A stretch of DNA of 23,317 bases from Cloacimonetes bacterium UBA3541 (GTDB lineage Bacteria; Cloacimonadota; Cloacimonadia; Cloacimonadales; Cloacimonadaceae), in contig DFOM01000024.1 in NCBI GenBank assembly GCA_002376725.1, positions 1,950 to 25,266 on the forward strand. Reading direction: 5' to 3'. Made by a program: the position numbers and the translations under genes. Positions 8,134 to 16,968 of this stretch are shown piece by piece. The notes below the pieces were generated by a model, which saw only the letters and a list, made by a program, of their open reading frames with translations, was not told where the DNA came from and ran no database searches. How positions within the stretch are numbered: position 1 is the first letter of the stretch; every line of letters starts with the position of its first letter.

Positions 8134-10353
8134 ATGCCAAAAAAATTAATCATAGTGGAATCACCAGCAAAGGCTAATACCATTTCTAAATTCTTACAAC
8201 ATAAATATGATGTAAAAGCCTCAATGGGGCATATAAGAGACTTACCAGAAAAAGAATTGGGAGTTGATGTAGCCAATAATTTTCATCCAGTTTATAGGAT
8301 AGATAAGAAAAAAAATAAGGTTATAAATGAGTTAAAAGAAGCGGCTAGAGATGCCGAAACTATCTATTTAGCTAGTGACCATGATAGAGAAGGTGAAGCT
8401 ATAGCCTGGCATTTAACCCAAGTTTTGGAGAAAGAATTAACGGGCAAAGAAATTTATCGTATTGTATTCAATGAGATTACTGCCCGGGCTATCCAGGAAG
8501 CCATAAAAAATCCTACTTCTATTGATATGGCAAAGGTAGATGCTCAACAGGCAAGAAGAGTGCTGGATCGTATTGTAGGATATACAGTTTCACCTTTATT
8601 ATGGAAAGTTATTGCTAAGAAACTAAGTGCTGGTAGAGTGCAAAGTGTGGCTTTGCGCCTAATCTGTGAACGAGAAGAAGAAATACAGAACTTTGTACCC
8701 AAAGAATACTGGAAACTAGAAGCTAAATTCTACCGAGATAATATTCCACCTTTTCAAGCAGCTCTGGAAAAATGGGATAATAAAAAAATTGAAATTCCCG
8801 ACGAAGCTACTGCTCAAAAATTAATAGAAGAACTAGATTCTTCACCCGCAGTCATTTCTGATTTAAAAAGAAACATCCAAAAGCTGGAACCATTACCTCC
8901 ATTTATTACCAGCACTCTTCAGCAAGAAGCCTCTAAGATTCTGGGTTTTTCTCCTGAAAAGACAATGAAGGTAGCTCAGGAATTGTATGAAGGTGTTGAC
9001 CTCAAAGGAGAAAGAACAGGTCTAATAACCTATATGCGCACAGATAGTTTACGCATTGCGAATGAAGCAATAGAAAATTGCAGACAATTAATAAAAGAGC
9101 GCTTCGGTAATGAATTTATCCATACCGTAACCCGTGTCTATAAAAATAAGTCTACAGCTCAGGATGCTCATGAAGCAATTAGGCCTACAAATACTTTTTA
9201 TACACCAGAAAGTATAGAGGAAAATCTTACCAAGGACCAATTAAAACTCTATTCTCTCATATGGCAGAGATTTGTAGCCACTCAAATGAAACCAGCTAAG
9301 TTGAGACATACTAAAGTGTTGGTAACTGTTGGGAAAGCTATCTTTAGTGCCAACGGAAATATAGTAGAAGAAGAGGCATTTTTGAAAGTTTATCCTTATG
9401 TAAAAATTATTTCTGGAGAAACGATAGATTCAGCTTATGTCAAGGGGGATAATCTTGAATATGATAAAATTGAATCTTCCCAGCATTTTACTACTCCACC
9501 ATCCCGTTACACAGAGGCTTCTTTAATTAAGGAACTGGAAGCAAAAGGTATTGGCAGACCTTCAACTTATGCTACTATTATCAGCACTATCCGAAAGAGA
9601 AGCTATGTTAGTATAGAAAAAAAGAATTTCTATCCCACAAAATTAGGATTGGATGTAAACCGTTTTCTGGTCTCCAATTTTGACGATATCTTCAATGTAA
9701 GTTTCACCGCCGATATGGAAACAAAACTGGATGAAGTGGAAGAGAATAAAATAGTTTGGTATGAATTGGTTAAAGATTATTATGAGGAATTAATGAATCT
9801 TTTAAATAAGGTAGATGTGAAAAAATCAAAACAGGAATTCATTGAAGAAACAGATATTGTATGTGATGTATGTAAAGAAGGAAAGATGGTGATTAGACAT
9901 TCCACTAATGGTGAATTTCTATCTTGTAACCGTTTTCCTGCCTGTAAAAATAATAAAAAGTTTGTTCGTGATGATAAAGGGAATATTATTATTTTAGAAC
10001 CACAAACTTTAGAGGAAAAATGCCCGCAATGTGGAAGTCCTCTGATAGAACGCAAAGGAAGATACGGAGAATTCATTGCTTGCAGTAGTTATCCTAAATG
10101 TAAATATTCAAGAAATAAGACTACTGGAGTTACCTGTCCTGAATGTGGTAAGGGAGAACTAATTCAAAGACGTAATAAAAAAGGAAATATCTTCTATTCT
10201 TGCAACCGTTATCCAGAATGTAAATTTATCAGTTCCTATAAACCCATTCCTATTTCCTGCCCCGAATGTGGAAATCCTTATCTAATAGAGAAAAAGACCA
10301 GAGAAGGGAATATTTATAAAGAATGTCCTAAATGTAAAAAAAGGATGGAATGA
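8134..10353 (+). CDS. topA: DNA topoisomerase I (type IA)
   Basis: TopA relaxes negatively supercoiled DNA by transient single-strand cleavage through a 5'-phosphotyrosine. The Toprim domain is complete: catalytic Glu9 in IIVESPAKA and the acidic DHDREGEA at 82-89. The active-site tyrosine is Tyr300 in GLITYMRTDS. HEAIRPT and the KGIGRPSTYA block confirm the family. The C-terminus carries four successive Cys4-type zinc-ribbon repeats starting near Cys577, Cys630, Cys668 and Cys709; the last ends the protein. At 739 residues it is a normal size for bacterial TopA with this tail. The ATG is preceded by AAAGGAAAC at a good ribosome-binding distance, 28 bases after secA. The stop codon is 5 bases from the end of the convergent gene on the other strand. 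Confidence 0.98.
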   Translation: MPKKLIIVESPAKANTISKFLQHKYDVKASMGHIRDLPEKELGVDVANNFHPVYRIDKKKNKVINELKEAARDAETIYLASDHDREGEAIAWHLTQVLEKELTGKEIYRIVFNEITARAIQEAIKNPTSIDMAKVDAQQARRVLDRIVGYTVSPLLWKVIAKKLSAGRVQSVALRLICEREEEIQNFVPKEYWKLEAKFYRDNIPPFQAALEKWDNKKIEIPDEATAQKLIEELDSSPAVISDLKRNIQKLEPLPPFITSTLQQEASKILGFSPEKTMKVAQELYEGVDLKGERTGLITYMRTDSLRIANEAIENCRQLIKERFGNEFIHTVTRVYKNKSTAQDAHEAIRPTNTFYTPESIEENLTKDQLKLYSLIWQRFVATQMKPAKLRHTKVLVTVGKAIFSANGNIVEEEAFLKVYPYVKIISGETIDSAYVKGDNLEYDKIESSQHFTTPPSRYTEASLIKELEAKGIGRPSTYATIISTIRKRSYVSIEKKNFYPTKLGLDVNRFLVSNFDDIFNVSFTADMETKLDEVEENKIVWYELVKDYYEELMNLLNKVDVKKSKQEFIEETDIVCDVCKEGKMVIRHSTNGEFLSCNRFPACKNNKKFVRDDKGNIIILEPQTLEEKCPQCGSPLIERKGRYGEFIACSSYPKCKYSRNKTTGVTCPECGKGELIQRRNKKGNIFYSCNRYPECKFISSYKPIPISCPECGNPYLIEKKTREGNIYKECPKCKKRME

Positions 10354-10358
10354 AAACA

Positions 10359-11870
10359 CTAAAATATAGATACTTTTAACTGAATATTTATTCGGTATTT
10401 TTGAGGAGAAAGGAGGGATTTTTCACCATATAAGGACAAGTTAAAATTTTTCAGTTTTAAACCAGTAGTAATAGATAGGGCTGTTTCTTCTGAGTTACAA
10501 ATGCTGTAATATTCAGGACTAAATTCATCCGCACAATAAAAGTTATTTGGACTTTGCCAAGTGATATAACCAAATTTTAATTCCCAGCTTGATTGTTGAT
10601 AACCCAGAAAGTATTGAAAATGATAGGTATTTTTAGTGTAATCTTTTTTATTCTGCAAAGTATAGGAAAATTCAAATTGCTGAAATAAACCTGTAGTGAT
10701 GGGTAAATAACCGTTGGTCTGGATTCTATAATGCTGAGGCATAGTAGCTATATAGGTAGAATCAACCCAGGTGATTAACTCCCGGTCATATTGAGAAAAA
10801 TTTAATTTCCAACGAGTTACTTTATTATCAAAAACAAGAGAACCTATGAATCTGGAAAGCGGCTCTCCTGAAAAAGAGGGACCCATATTGACACTATAAC
10901 GCATCTGTATATCCGTATTTGCAAGAATATTCCATTTCAAATCACAGCTTATTTCCTTGCGATCAGTGTTGTGATTTAAAATAGAAGCAGAAAGAGCATA
11001 AGGAAATTGATGGTAAATGGTGTTTTGTCCATAGGATAAAGTTTGACTGAAAGATCTAAAGCGGTAATTCCAGGATAGGAGAGTACTAATCTGTTGATTA
11101 ACGAAAGATAATTCTAAGTTTAGATTATTATTAGGTAATTTTAGAGATGAATAAAGACTGTAAGCCCAGAGATCGGATACTAATATTGAATCGGAAAAAG
11201 CCCTATCATATTGCTGTCTATAAAGTAAAGCAGCAATCTGGAAATTATTTTTTAATACTCCAAATGCAGTGCCAAAAATGCTTTCCTGCGTTGAGCTAAG
11301 ATTATCGGAAGAAGTGGTAGGTAAGTTTATTATTCTGTCGTCTTTTATCTTAGCAACACGATTTTGAACCGATGCAAAAGCAAGTGTTTGCCAAGAGTTT
11401 GCTTGATAGATAAAAGCTGTTCCTAAAGGACTATAAGTGGAAGGAGAAATAGGTTTATAAAGTCTAAAAGGTGAATCCACTAAATTGCGGGATCCAGTTC
11501 CAGTTACTAGTCCTCTTCCAAAACGCACTCTATATGAACCTAAAACCAAGTTCAGCCTTTCTGTCCTAAGATCAAGATGAAGTCCCCAATTTTTATTTCC
11601 AGAATCAAGGTCATATTTATTATTTAATATCAATGCTCCATCTGGTATTTCATAAAGTAAACTGTTTTGCATATAACTATTCGTGACTTTAAAATAGGTA
11701 CGATTACTAATATTAAGAGGCTTCCCCAGTTCAGAAAGCTCCTGATAGAAATTGTTCCAAGCTGAGTCCACTAAAGCTGGTGTATCTAACTCAATTAATT
11801 CATCGTGGTATTGTGCACCAAGCAAGAAGGTTATAGATAATAGAATGATAATATTAGCAAAGCTTTTCAC
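10359..11870 (-). CDS. Outer-membrane beta-barrel protein, resembling the barrel of helix-hairpin-helix OMPs
   Basis: 503 residues with a signal peptide (MKSFANIIILLSITFLLGA) followed by alternating, aromatic-rich beta-strand segments to a C-terminal ...IQLKVSIF, a pattern expected of a large outer-membrane barrel. The stretch VLGSYRVRFGRGLVTGTG, and the layout around it, recall the barrel part of Bacteroidota outer-membrane proteins that normally begin with helix-hairpin-helix repeats; here only about 35 residues separate the signal peptide from the first barrel-like segments, so the helical part seems to be missing. This family assignment is from memory of the motif, not a search. The start is GTG; the four-base GTGA overlap with the upstream gene and the lack of a clear Shine-Dalgarno site point to translational coupling. 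Function unknown. Confidence 0.7.
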   Translation of the reverse strand: MKSFANIIILLSITFLLGAQYHDELIELDTPALVDSAWNNFYQELSELGKPLNISNRTYFKVTNSYMQNSLLYEIPDGALILNNKYDLDSGNKNWGLHLDLRTERLNLVLGSYRVRFGRGLVTGTGSRNLVDSPFRLYKPISPSTYSPLGTAFIYQANSWQTLAFASVQNRVAKIKDDRIINLPTTSSDNLSSTQESIFGTAFGVLKNNFQIAALLYRQQYDRAFSDSILVSDLWAYSLYSSLKLPNNNLNLELSFVNQQISTLLSWNYRFRSFSQTLSYGQNTIYHQFPYALSASILNHNTDRKEISCDLKWNILANTDIQMRYSVNMGPSFSGEPLSRFIGSLVFDNKVTRWKLNFSQYDRELITWVDSTYIATMPQHYRIQTNGYLPITTGLFQQFEFSYTLQNKKDYTKNTYHFQYFLGYQQSSWELKFGYITWQSPNNFYCADEFSPEYYSICNSEETALSITTGLKLKNFNLSLYGEKSLLSPQKYRINIQLKVSIF

Positions 11871-12625
11871 CAGTTAAAACCGAGATCCAGGCTTTGAGAA
11901 AGATTCAATTCTGGATGGGTTCGGACAGCATAAGTGAGCTCACCTCTTTTAATCTTTAATTTTATTCCCAGACCAAACTGAGAAGGTAAATTCTGCCAGG
12001 ACATCAATAAAGAAAGAGGTTCGTTTAATTGGATAGAAGTAGCTATCCGATAGTTATCATCATTATCAGGCACATAAACATAGCTACCAGCACCATAGAC
12101 CTCATCTATAATTTTGACCATAGCTGATATATGCCACTCCTCATCTGAAGAAGTTAAATGTAATGATTTAATTTCAGCACCATATTCTGGACAGGAATAA
12201 GTTAAAGCTACATTACTCAACCAGGTATGATAACTATTACCGGTACTTATTTTTTCATACTGGAGATGTTCGGTATAACCAAGTCTAAGATGCTTATAAT
12301 GAAAAGCCAGTCCTAAAAAGTAATCCTGATTACGATAGTCACCCTGGTCCAGATGAGCAATACCCGTACTTAGAAAAAAGGATTTTATTTGAGTTGCAGT
12401 ATTTAAGGAATATACTGCACAATTTGCCATACCGAAAGGAATATTAGCAGAAAAGGAAATACCGCTATTAGCAATATTGGGAGAAAGAGCAAAATCAGCC
12501 AAAGAATTTGATAGTAATGTAATGCCAGATAAGGCATTAGAGGAAGCAGTATCCTGAGTTATTATCGCTTTTAAGGGAGAAAATAAAAAAAGTATAACTA
12601 GATAACTGCCCACTTTAAAGCGCAT
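11867..12625 (-). CDS. Small outer-membrane beta-barrel-like protein
   Basis: 252 residues with a signal peptide (about 1-20, ending SPLKA) and then strand-like repeats such as FFLSTGIAHL, YFLGLAFHYKHLRLGYTEHLQY and LLMSWQNL. The C-terminal RTHPELNLSQSLDLGFNW resembles the ending of PorV/PorQ-like small outer-membrane proteins of the FCB group, which is weak evidence. ATG start with AGAGG seven bases upstream. It lies 33 bases after the ABC ATPase gene and overlaps the following barrel gene by four bases, so the two barrel proteins probably act together or are needed in matching amounts. I cannot name a function. Confidence 0.6.
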   Translation of the reverse strand: MRFKVGSYLVILFLFSPLKAIITQDTASSNALSGITLLSNSLADFALSPNIANSGISFSANIPFGMANCAVYSLNTATQIKSFFLSTGIAHLDQGDYRNQDYFLGLAFHYKHLRLGYTEHLQYEKISTGNSYHTWLSNVALTYSCPEYGAEIKSLHLTSSDEEWHISAMVKIIDEVYGAGSYVYVPDNDDNYRIATSIQLNEPLSLLMSWQNLPSQFGLGIKLKIKRGELTYAVRTHPELNLSQSLDLGFNW

Positions 12626-12658
12626 ACTAGCCTCTGAGATCTAAGAATCAGGATTGTT

Positions 12659-13762
12659 TCAAACCAGACATACTTCAGTTTCAGGATCAAAGTAATGAGC
12701 TTTAAGCATATTTAGGCTAATTGTTAGCTCTTCGTTCATTTTTGGAAGTTCTTTAGGTTCCAAGCGGGCAGTGAAAATGTTGTGTGGAGTTGTTAGAACA
12801 ACATGGTATTCACTACCCAGGGGTTCCACTATGTCACATATTGTTTCTATCTGCTGGGGAAATTCAGCCATTGAATCGTAGCGTGCATCATAGATGTCTT
12901 CGGGTCTAATTCCCATTATAATAGGTTTATTGATATAGGACTGAAGCATTTTTTTATGTTTAGGATAGATTTTGATTTTGAAGTCATTACTGCTGAAAAA
13001 TAGGTCTGAACCTTCACTTTCTATCTTACCTTCTACCATATTGATCGCAGGAGAGCCGATAAAACCAGCAACAAAGATATTGGCAGGATGATTGTAAATA
13101 TTTAGAGGAGTATCTATCTGATGAATGACTCCATCTTTCATTACCGCTATACGATTAGCCATGGTCATTGCTTCCACTTGGTCATGTGTAACATAAATCA
13201 TTGTATTAGCCAGCTGTTTGTGGAGTTTAACAATTTCAGAACGCATCGCTACTCTAAGCTTTGCATCTAAATTAGAAAGTGGCTCATCAAAAAGGAAAAC
13301 TTTAGGATTACGAACAATTGCACGTCCTAAAGCAACACGCTGACGTTGCCCTCCCGATAGCTGTGCTGGTTTGCGTTTTAGCAGATCTTGAATGCCTAAA
13401 AGCTCTGCCGCATGTTGAACTTTCTTTTTTATGGTCTGTTTATCTTCTCCTCTAAGCTTTAAAGCAAAAGCCATATTATCAAAGACCGTCATATGAGGAT
13501 AAAGTGCATAATTCTGGAAGACCATAGCAATATCCCTATCCTTGGGAGGAACATTATTGACCAGTTTGTCTCCTATCCAGATATTACCACTAGTGATTTC
13601 TTCTAATCCTGCAATCATCCTTAAAACAGTACTTTTACCACATCCAGATGGACCAACCAATACCATAAATTCCTTGTCTTCAGCTTCAAAACTTACATCT
13701 TTTACTGCATGAACACTATTATCATATATTTTATTAAGCTTTTGAACTTCTACTCTTGCCAT
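12659..13762 (-). CDS. ugpC: ABC transporter ATP-binding protein, UgpC/MalK/MsmX family
   Basis: 367-residue cytoplasmic ATPase of the carbohydrate-uptake type 1 (CUT1) family. Walker A GPSGCGKST is at 37-45, the Q-loop Gln at 83, signature LSGGQ at 135-139, Walker B VFLFDE at 155-160 with catalytic Glu160, D-loop SNLD at 163-166 and switch His193. After about residue 235 there is the TOBE-type regulatory domain (GIRPEDIYDA) that contacts regulators or sugar signals in this family. ATG is preceded by GAAGGAG at an ideal distance. No permease or binding protein lies nearby, so it may serve several transporters, as MsmX does in Bacillus; that is inference. The symbol reflects the family name only, and the transported substrate is not determined by the sequence. 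Confidence 0.9.
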   Translation of the reverse strand: MARVEVQKLNKIYDNSVHAVKDVSFEAEDKEFMVLVGPSGCGKSTVLRMIAGLEEITSGNIWIGDKLVNNVPPKDRDIAMVFQNYALYPHMTVFDNMAFALKLRGEDKQTIKKKVQHAAELLGIQDLLKRKPAQLSGGQRQRVALGRAIVRNPKVFLFDEPLSNLDAKLRVAMRSEIVKLHKQLANTMIYVTHDQVEAMTMANRIAVMKDGVIHQIDTPLNIYNHPANIFVAGFIGSPAINMVEGKIESEGSDLFFSSNDFKIKIYPKHKKMLQSYINKPIIMGIRPEDIYDARYDSMAEFPQQIETICDIVEPLGSEYHVVLTTPHNIFTARLEPKELPKMNEELTISLNMLKAHYFDPETEVCLV

Positions 13763-13818
13763 TACTACTCCTTCAATAAATCAATATTTTATATAAGATA
13801 AGATGTCAAGAAGGAAAT

Positions 13819-15465
13819 TTATTCTGTACAAAACACTGTGTTCCGTCCCATCTCTTTTGCCCTATATAGCGCCCTATCAGCTTGTTCAATATAAGAATTT
13901 AGAACAGTATCATTTAAACAGGCGAAACAATTGCAAATACAACCGGTACTGATAGTAATATGAAATTGATTATCCTGATAAATAAATTCATAATTCTCTA
14001 TTTTAGCACGAAATTCCTCCATTAATTCTAACATTTTCTCTTTTTGAATATCAAATAAAATTAAGAGAAATTCCTCCCCTCCATAGCGGATAATTACATC
14101 ACTCTTACGAAAAAAACTTAGCAACATATTAGCAAGTGTCTGAAGCACATAATCTCCCGCCAAATGCCCATATTTATCATTTACTCGCTTAAAATGGTCT
14201 ATATCTAGTATGGCAAAACAAATGGGAACTTTGTGACGAGCAGCTAATTGAAAAGCATGATAAAGATTATTATAAAGATAGTGCCTATTTTTCAAACCCG
14301 TGAGATGGTCTGTTATAGAAAGTGCTTCCACCTGATGATAAAGTTCATTGATTAAAAGGTAATTTTTGTGTAAAGTCTCCACATAAGTACTGTTTTGCAA
14401 GCTAATTTGGTCAGCTAAAGAGATTACCCTTTTTTCTAAAAATGGCATTATTTGAACTAGCTGTTCTGGAGAAAGATGTTCTCGCAAAAATTGAGATAGA
14501 TTTTGTAGAGACAGCCAGCTCTTGTGTAGATAATAAGTAGAATGATGATATGCTCTAATAGATTTAGGGAAGTTTTGTTCCACTCCGGAATAATAATTCC
14601 CAGCGAAAAAATATAGATATTGCCACTGTTCAAAAGACAAATAGGATACAGGTAAAGACAGCAGAATATGAATGTATCGCATTTTATCTTCTGGTTTAAT
14701 TAAGCGATTATCCAGAGTTACTAACTCATAAAGTATAAAAGCAGAAAGCAAATTTTTCTTATATTTCCAATCATCAGAATAGGTTTGTAGCACTTTCATT
14801 TTTAAAGCTGAATGCCTACCCCAGGGAATTATCTTTAGCCATTGCACAATTAATTGCAATGCGGTATCGCTTCCATCTTCTTGATAGTATTCGCTAATTA
14901 ACTTAAGCCATAAATCCGTAAACTCCAGTCTCTTACCTCTTAAAATAAGTATTCTGGCAAGGCTGAGGTGGTAAATTAAATGGGTAATAGGTGAAGTCAA
15001 AGAAATCTCTTGCTTCAATGATTTTAAAAGTGAATAAGCAGTATTGCTATCTCCTAATTGACTGAGAAGATAAGAAAGCTGTAATTGTATAAAGATATCC
15101 AGTTGATAATCTGGAGATTCTGCATTTAAATTAAATATTTTTCCTTTTATATGGTAAGGAGTGGAACTCTCGGAAGAAAAAGGAAAATAGTTTAGAGCCT
15201 CAAAAAAATCTGTCCACTTGGAAGGCTTAAACTCTTTCTCTTCTTGGAGTAGTATGATTAGCTGCTCCATAAGAGTAGCAGAGAGATGGCGAAATCTGGC
15301 TAATGAAGGCTCTCTTCCTGATATTTCTGCAGTAAAATATGGCAGCAACTGATTAATAATATCTTGAGATTGACTCTCTTCAGAGCTATGAAGTAATGAG
15401 GATAATAAATTTCTTATCTGTTCTACATCTGCTGGAGATAATCGTGAAACTTTCTGATTTGCCAT
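13819..15465 (-). CDS. Diguanylate cyclase with helical-repeat N-terminus (GGDEF)
   Basis: 548 residues. The C-terminal GGDEF domain (about 386-545) starts DHLTGLKNRHYL, has metal-binding Asp421 in LDIDHF, the catalytic GGEEF at 462-466 and the inhibitory RxxD site (Arg453, Asp456) five residues before it. All key residues are intact, so it should make cyclic di-GMP and be inhibited by its product. The N-terminal 330 or so residues are all-helical, with regularly spaced aromatic and leucine positions and no membrane segment, likely TPR-like repeats sensing a protein partner; a helical linker (about 335-385) joins the halves. It is 40 bases after the FtsB-like gene. The ATG lacks an obvious Shine-Dalgarno site, and no better start is visible nearby. 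Confidence 0.9.
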   Translation of the reverse strand: MANQKVSRLSPADVEQIRNLLSSLLHSSEESQSQDIINQLLPYFTAEISGREPSLARFRHLSATLMEQLIILLQEEKEFKPSKWTDFFEALNYFPFSSESSTPYHIKGKIFNLNAESPDYQLDIFIQLQLSYLLSQLGDSNTAYSLLKSLKQEISLTSPITHLIYHLSLARILILRGKRLEFTDLWLKLISEYYQEDGSDTALQLIVQWLKIIPWGRHSALKMKVLQTYSDDWKYKKNLLSAFILYELVTLDNRLIKPEDKMRYIHILLSLPVSYLSFEQWQYLYFFAGNYYSGVEQNFPKSIRAYHHSTYYLHKSWLSLQNLSQFLREHLSPEQLVQIMPFLEKRVISLADQISLQNSTYVETLHKNYLLINELYHQVEALSITDHLTGLKNRHYLYNNLYHAFQLAARHKVPICFAILDIDHFKRVNDKYGHLAGDYVLQTLANMLLSFFRKSDVIIRYGGEEFLLILFDIQKEKMLELMEEFRAKIENYEFIYQDNQFHITISTGCICNCFACLNDTVLNSYIEQADRALYRAKEMGRNTVFCTE

Positions 15466-15505
15466 TGCACTATTTTTCTATTTATTGATTTAAAGAGAGC
15501 ATAAC

Positions 15506-15847
15506 TTATTTTTTCCCAGATTTATTTTCCTGCTTAAGACTATCGCTACTGGCTTCTTTAAAGATAAAAACAGTTTCATCAGATTTTATTAAACCATGCT
15601 CTTCTCTTGCCACTTCTTCTGCTGCTTCAGGATCGGTCTTCAAACGGTAATTATAATCAGAAAGACTGTCATTTTGTGCTTTTAATGTGTTATATTGTTG
15701 CTCCATACGGTCTATTTTCCGTTTAAGCTTCCATTTTTTATAAAAGCTATTGTTTCCCCAGACAAGTATCCAGCTGAGCAATAATAAAATCAGAAGCACA
15801 TAAATGAAATTTAGAAAATGTCTTTTTTTTGTACTTTGCTTTTTCAT
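15506..15847 (-). CDS. FtsB/DivIC-family cell division (septum formation initiator) protein
   Basis: Small bitopic membrane protein of 113 residues: basic N-terminus (MKKQSTKKRH), one membrane segment at about 11-30, a coiled coil at about 36-70 (KRKIDRMEQQYNTLKAQNDSL) and the family hallmark near 72-95, DPEAAEEVAREEHGLIKSDE, followed by VFIF. FtsB/DivIC proteins pair with FtsL and FtsQ/DivIB at the division septum and help switch on wall synthesis. I chose the ATG at 15847 over a TTG one codon earlier: the ATG forms a TGATG overlap with the stop of the upstream DUF362 gene, a classical coupling junction. The C-terminal charged tail (QENKSGKK) is dispensable-looking. The family is clear; which of FtsB or DivIC is the right name is not. 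Confidence 0.88.
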   Translation of the reverse strand: MKKQSTKKRHFLNFIYVLLILLLLSWILVWGNNSFYKKWKLKRKIDRMEQQYNTLKAQNDSLSDYNYRLKTDPEAAEEVAREEHGLIKSDETVFIFKEASSDSLKQENKSGKK

Positions 15848-16968
15848 CAACCTAATAACCTAGCCAATAATGTCTTATGAATGTCTATAGCTTCGTAAGA
15901 ACACATCTCGTGACAGCACAAGCATTTTATGCATTTACTACGATCTATTACAGGAAAATTTAATCTATCGGGAGGAGAAATAGCTTTAGCTGGACAACTT
16001 GTTACACAAATTCCACATTTTTGACAACGAGAAGTAATTACAGGACGACGGTCATACAAGCGTTGAAAAGGATAGCGGACTATTTTGGGAATATAACGCA
16101 GGACTTTATTGCTCATTTTAACCGTTCGGATATCTACATCAGAAAGCTTAAAATGCTGAAAACTTGTGGGAATTTGTATCTCTGAAATTAATTGTCCATC
16201 CTTATGCAATGCAGTCCAGAGATAAGGAACATCCTTTAATTGGAAACCCATCAACCTTGAAGCTACATAATCCAAAGCAGATATACTCTTTGAACCCAGA
16301 AGCAAGCCAAATTTACGAACTCTTCCTGCTGAAGGTCCTGCTCCGTCCATTCCTAAAATTCCATCTATAAAACTGTAAGTTATATGTTCTTTGGTCAACT
16401 GGTAATTTGCTACTAACAACTTACAAAAATCATTGGTATTAGGATACAATCTATGATAATCACTTTTAGCAAGTCCAGGGACTAATCCAAAGAGATTTTT
16501 AAGAGCTCCTGTAAAACCTACCAGACCGTGAGTCTTAAGTTTGCCAATATTTATAATTATCCCATAATCCCAGAGCACTTCAGAGATTTTTACGGAGATA
16601 TCTTCATATACTAATTCTCTGTAGCCAACAGTGGAAAGATTAATCAGTTGGATTGGATAGCGTTCTGCTAAGTCACGCAATCCACAAGTTTGCCATACTT
16701 TTTCTACATTAACAGTACCTCCTGGACTATCACCAATACAGACCTCTTTTCCCATATCCAGAAAATAGAGAATGAGAGCTTCAAGTAAAGCAGGATGAGT
16801 AGTGACAGCCCTTTCAGGTGGGAAAGCTCCTAGAAGATTCGGTTTTAATAAAACTTTTTTGCTATGTTTCCAGTGAGAATTTAGTTCTTGATTAAGAAAT
16901 TCTCCCACCGCTTCCTGTAAAGGAGGTAAATCATATCCATCTATACGACGAATTTGAATCTTAGTCAT
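15847..16968 (-). CDS. DUF362 protein with two [4Fe-4S] ferredoxin motifs
   Basis: 373 residues, probably cytoplasmic. The DUF362 domain shows VLLKPNLLG near the N-terminus, GDSPGG, KLKTH (143-147) with the following FTGALKNLFGLVPGLAK, and DGILGMDGAGPSAG. The C-terminus has two ferredoxin-type cysteine sets: Cys315, 318, 321, 325 (CQKCGICVTSCP) and Cys346, 349, 352, 356 (CIKCLCCHEMC), each able to hold a [4Fe-4S] cluster. An extra Cys351 sits in the second set. The family is widespread in anaerobes and its reaction is not established to my knowledge; a redox or cluster-handling role is inference. ATG start overlaps the upstream gene stop (ATGA), and its stop overlaps the FtsB-like start. Confidence 0.9.
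   Translation of the reverse strand: MTKIQIRRIDGYDLPPLQEAVGEFLNQELNSHWKHSKKVLLKPNLLGAFPPERAVTTHPALLEALILYFLDMGKEVCIGDSPGGTVNVEKVWQTCGLRDLAERYPIQLINLSTVGYRELVYEDISVKISEVLWDYGIIINIGKLKTHGLVGFTGALKNLFGLVPGLAKSDYHRLYPNTNDFCKLLVANYQLTKEHITYSFIDGILGMDGAGPSAGRVRKFGLLLGSKSISALDYVASRLMGFQLKDVPYLWTALHKDGQLISEIQIPTSFQHFKLSDVDIRTVKMSNKVLRYIPKIVRYPFQRLYDRRPVITSRCQKCGICVTSCPAKAISPPDRLNFPVIDRSKCIKCLCCHEMCSYEAIDIHKTLLARLLG

Noticed and set aside
13780..13809. TTGACA on the minus strand just before the ABC ATPase gene as a promoter
   Set aside because: There is no acceptable -10 hexamer at 16-18 bases, and the implied transcript start would fall on the ribosome-binding site.
15848..15850. TTG as the start of the FtsB-like gene
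   Set aside because: The next codon is ATG and forms a TGATG overlap with the upstream stop, a more usual arrangement.
16164..16370. Plus-strand 68-codon frame inside the DUF362 gene, and a 66-codon one inside the FadL-like gene (17925-18125)
   Set aside because: Antisense to well-supported genes, with no family resemblance or ribosome-binding site.
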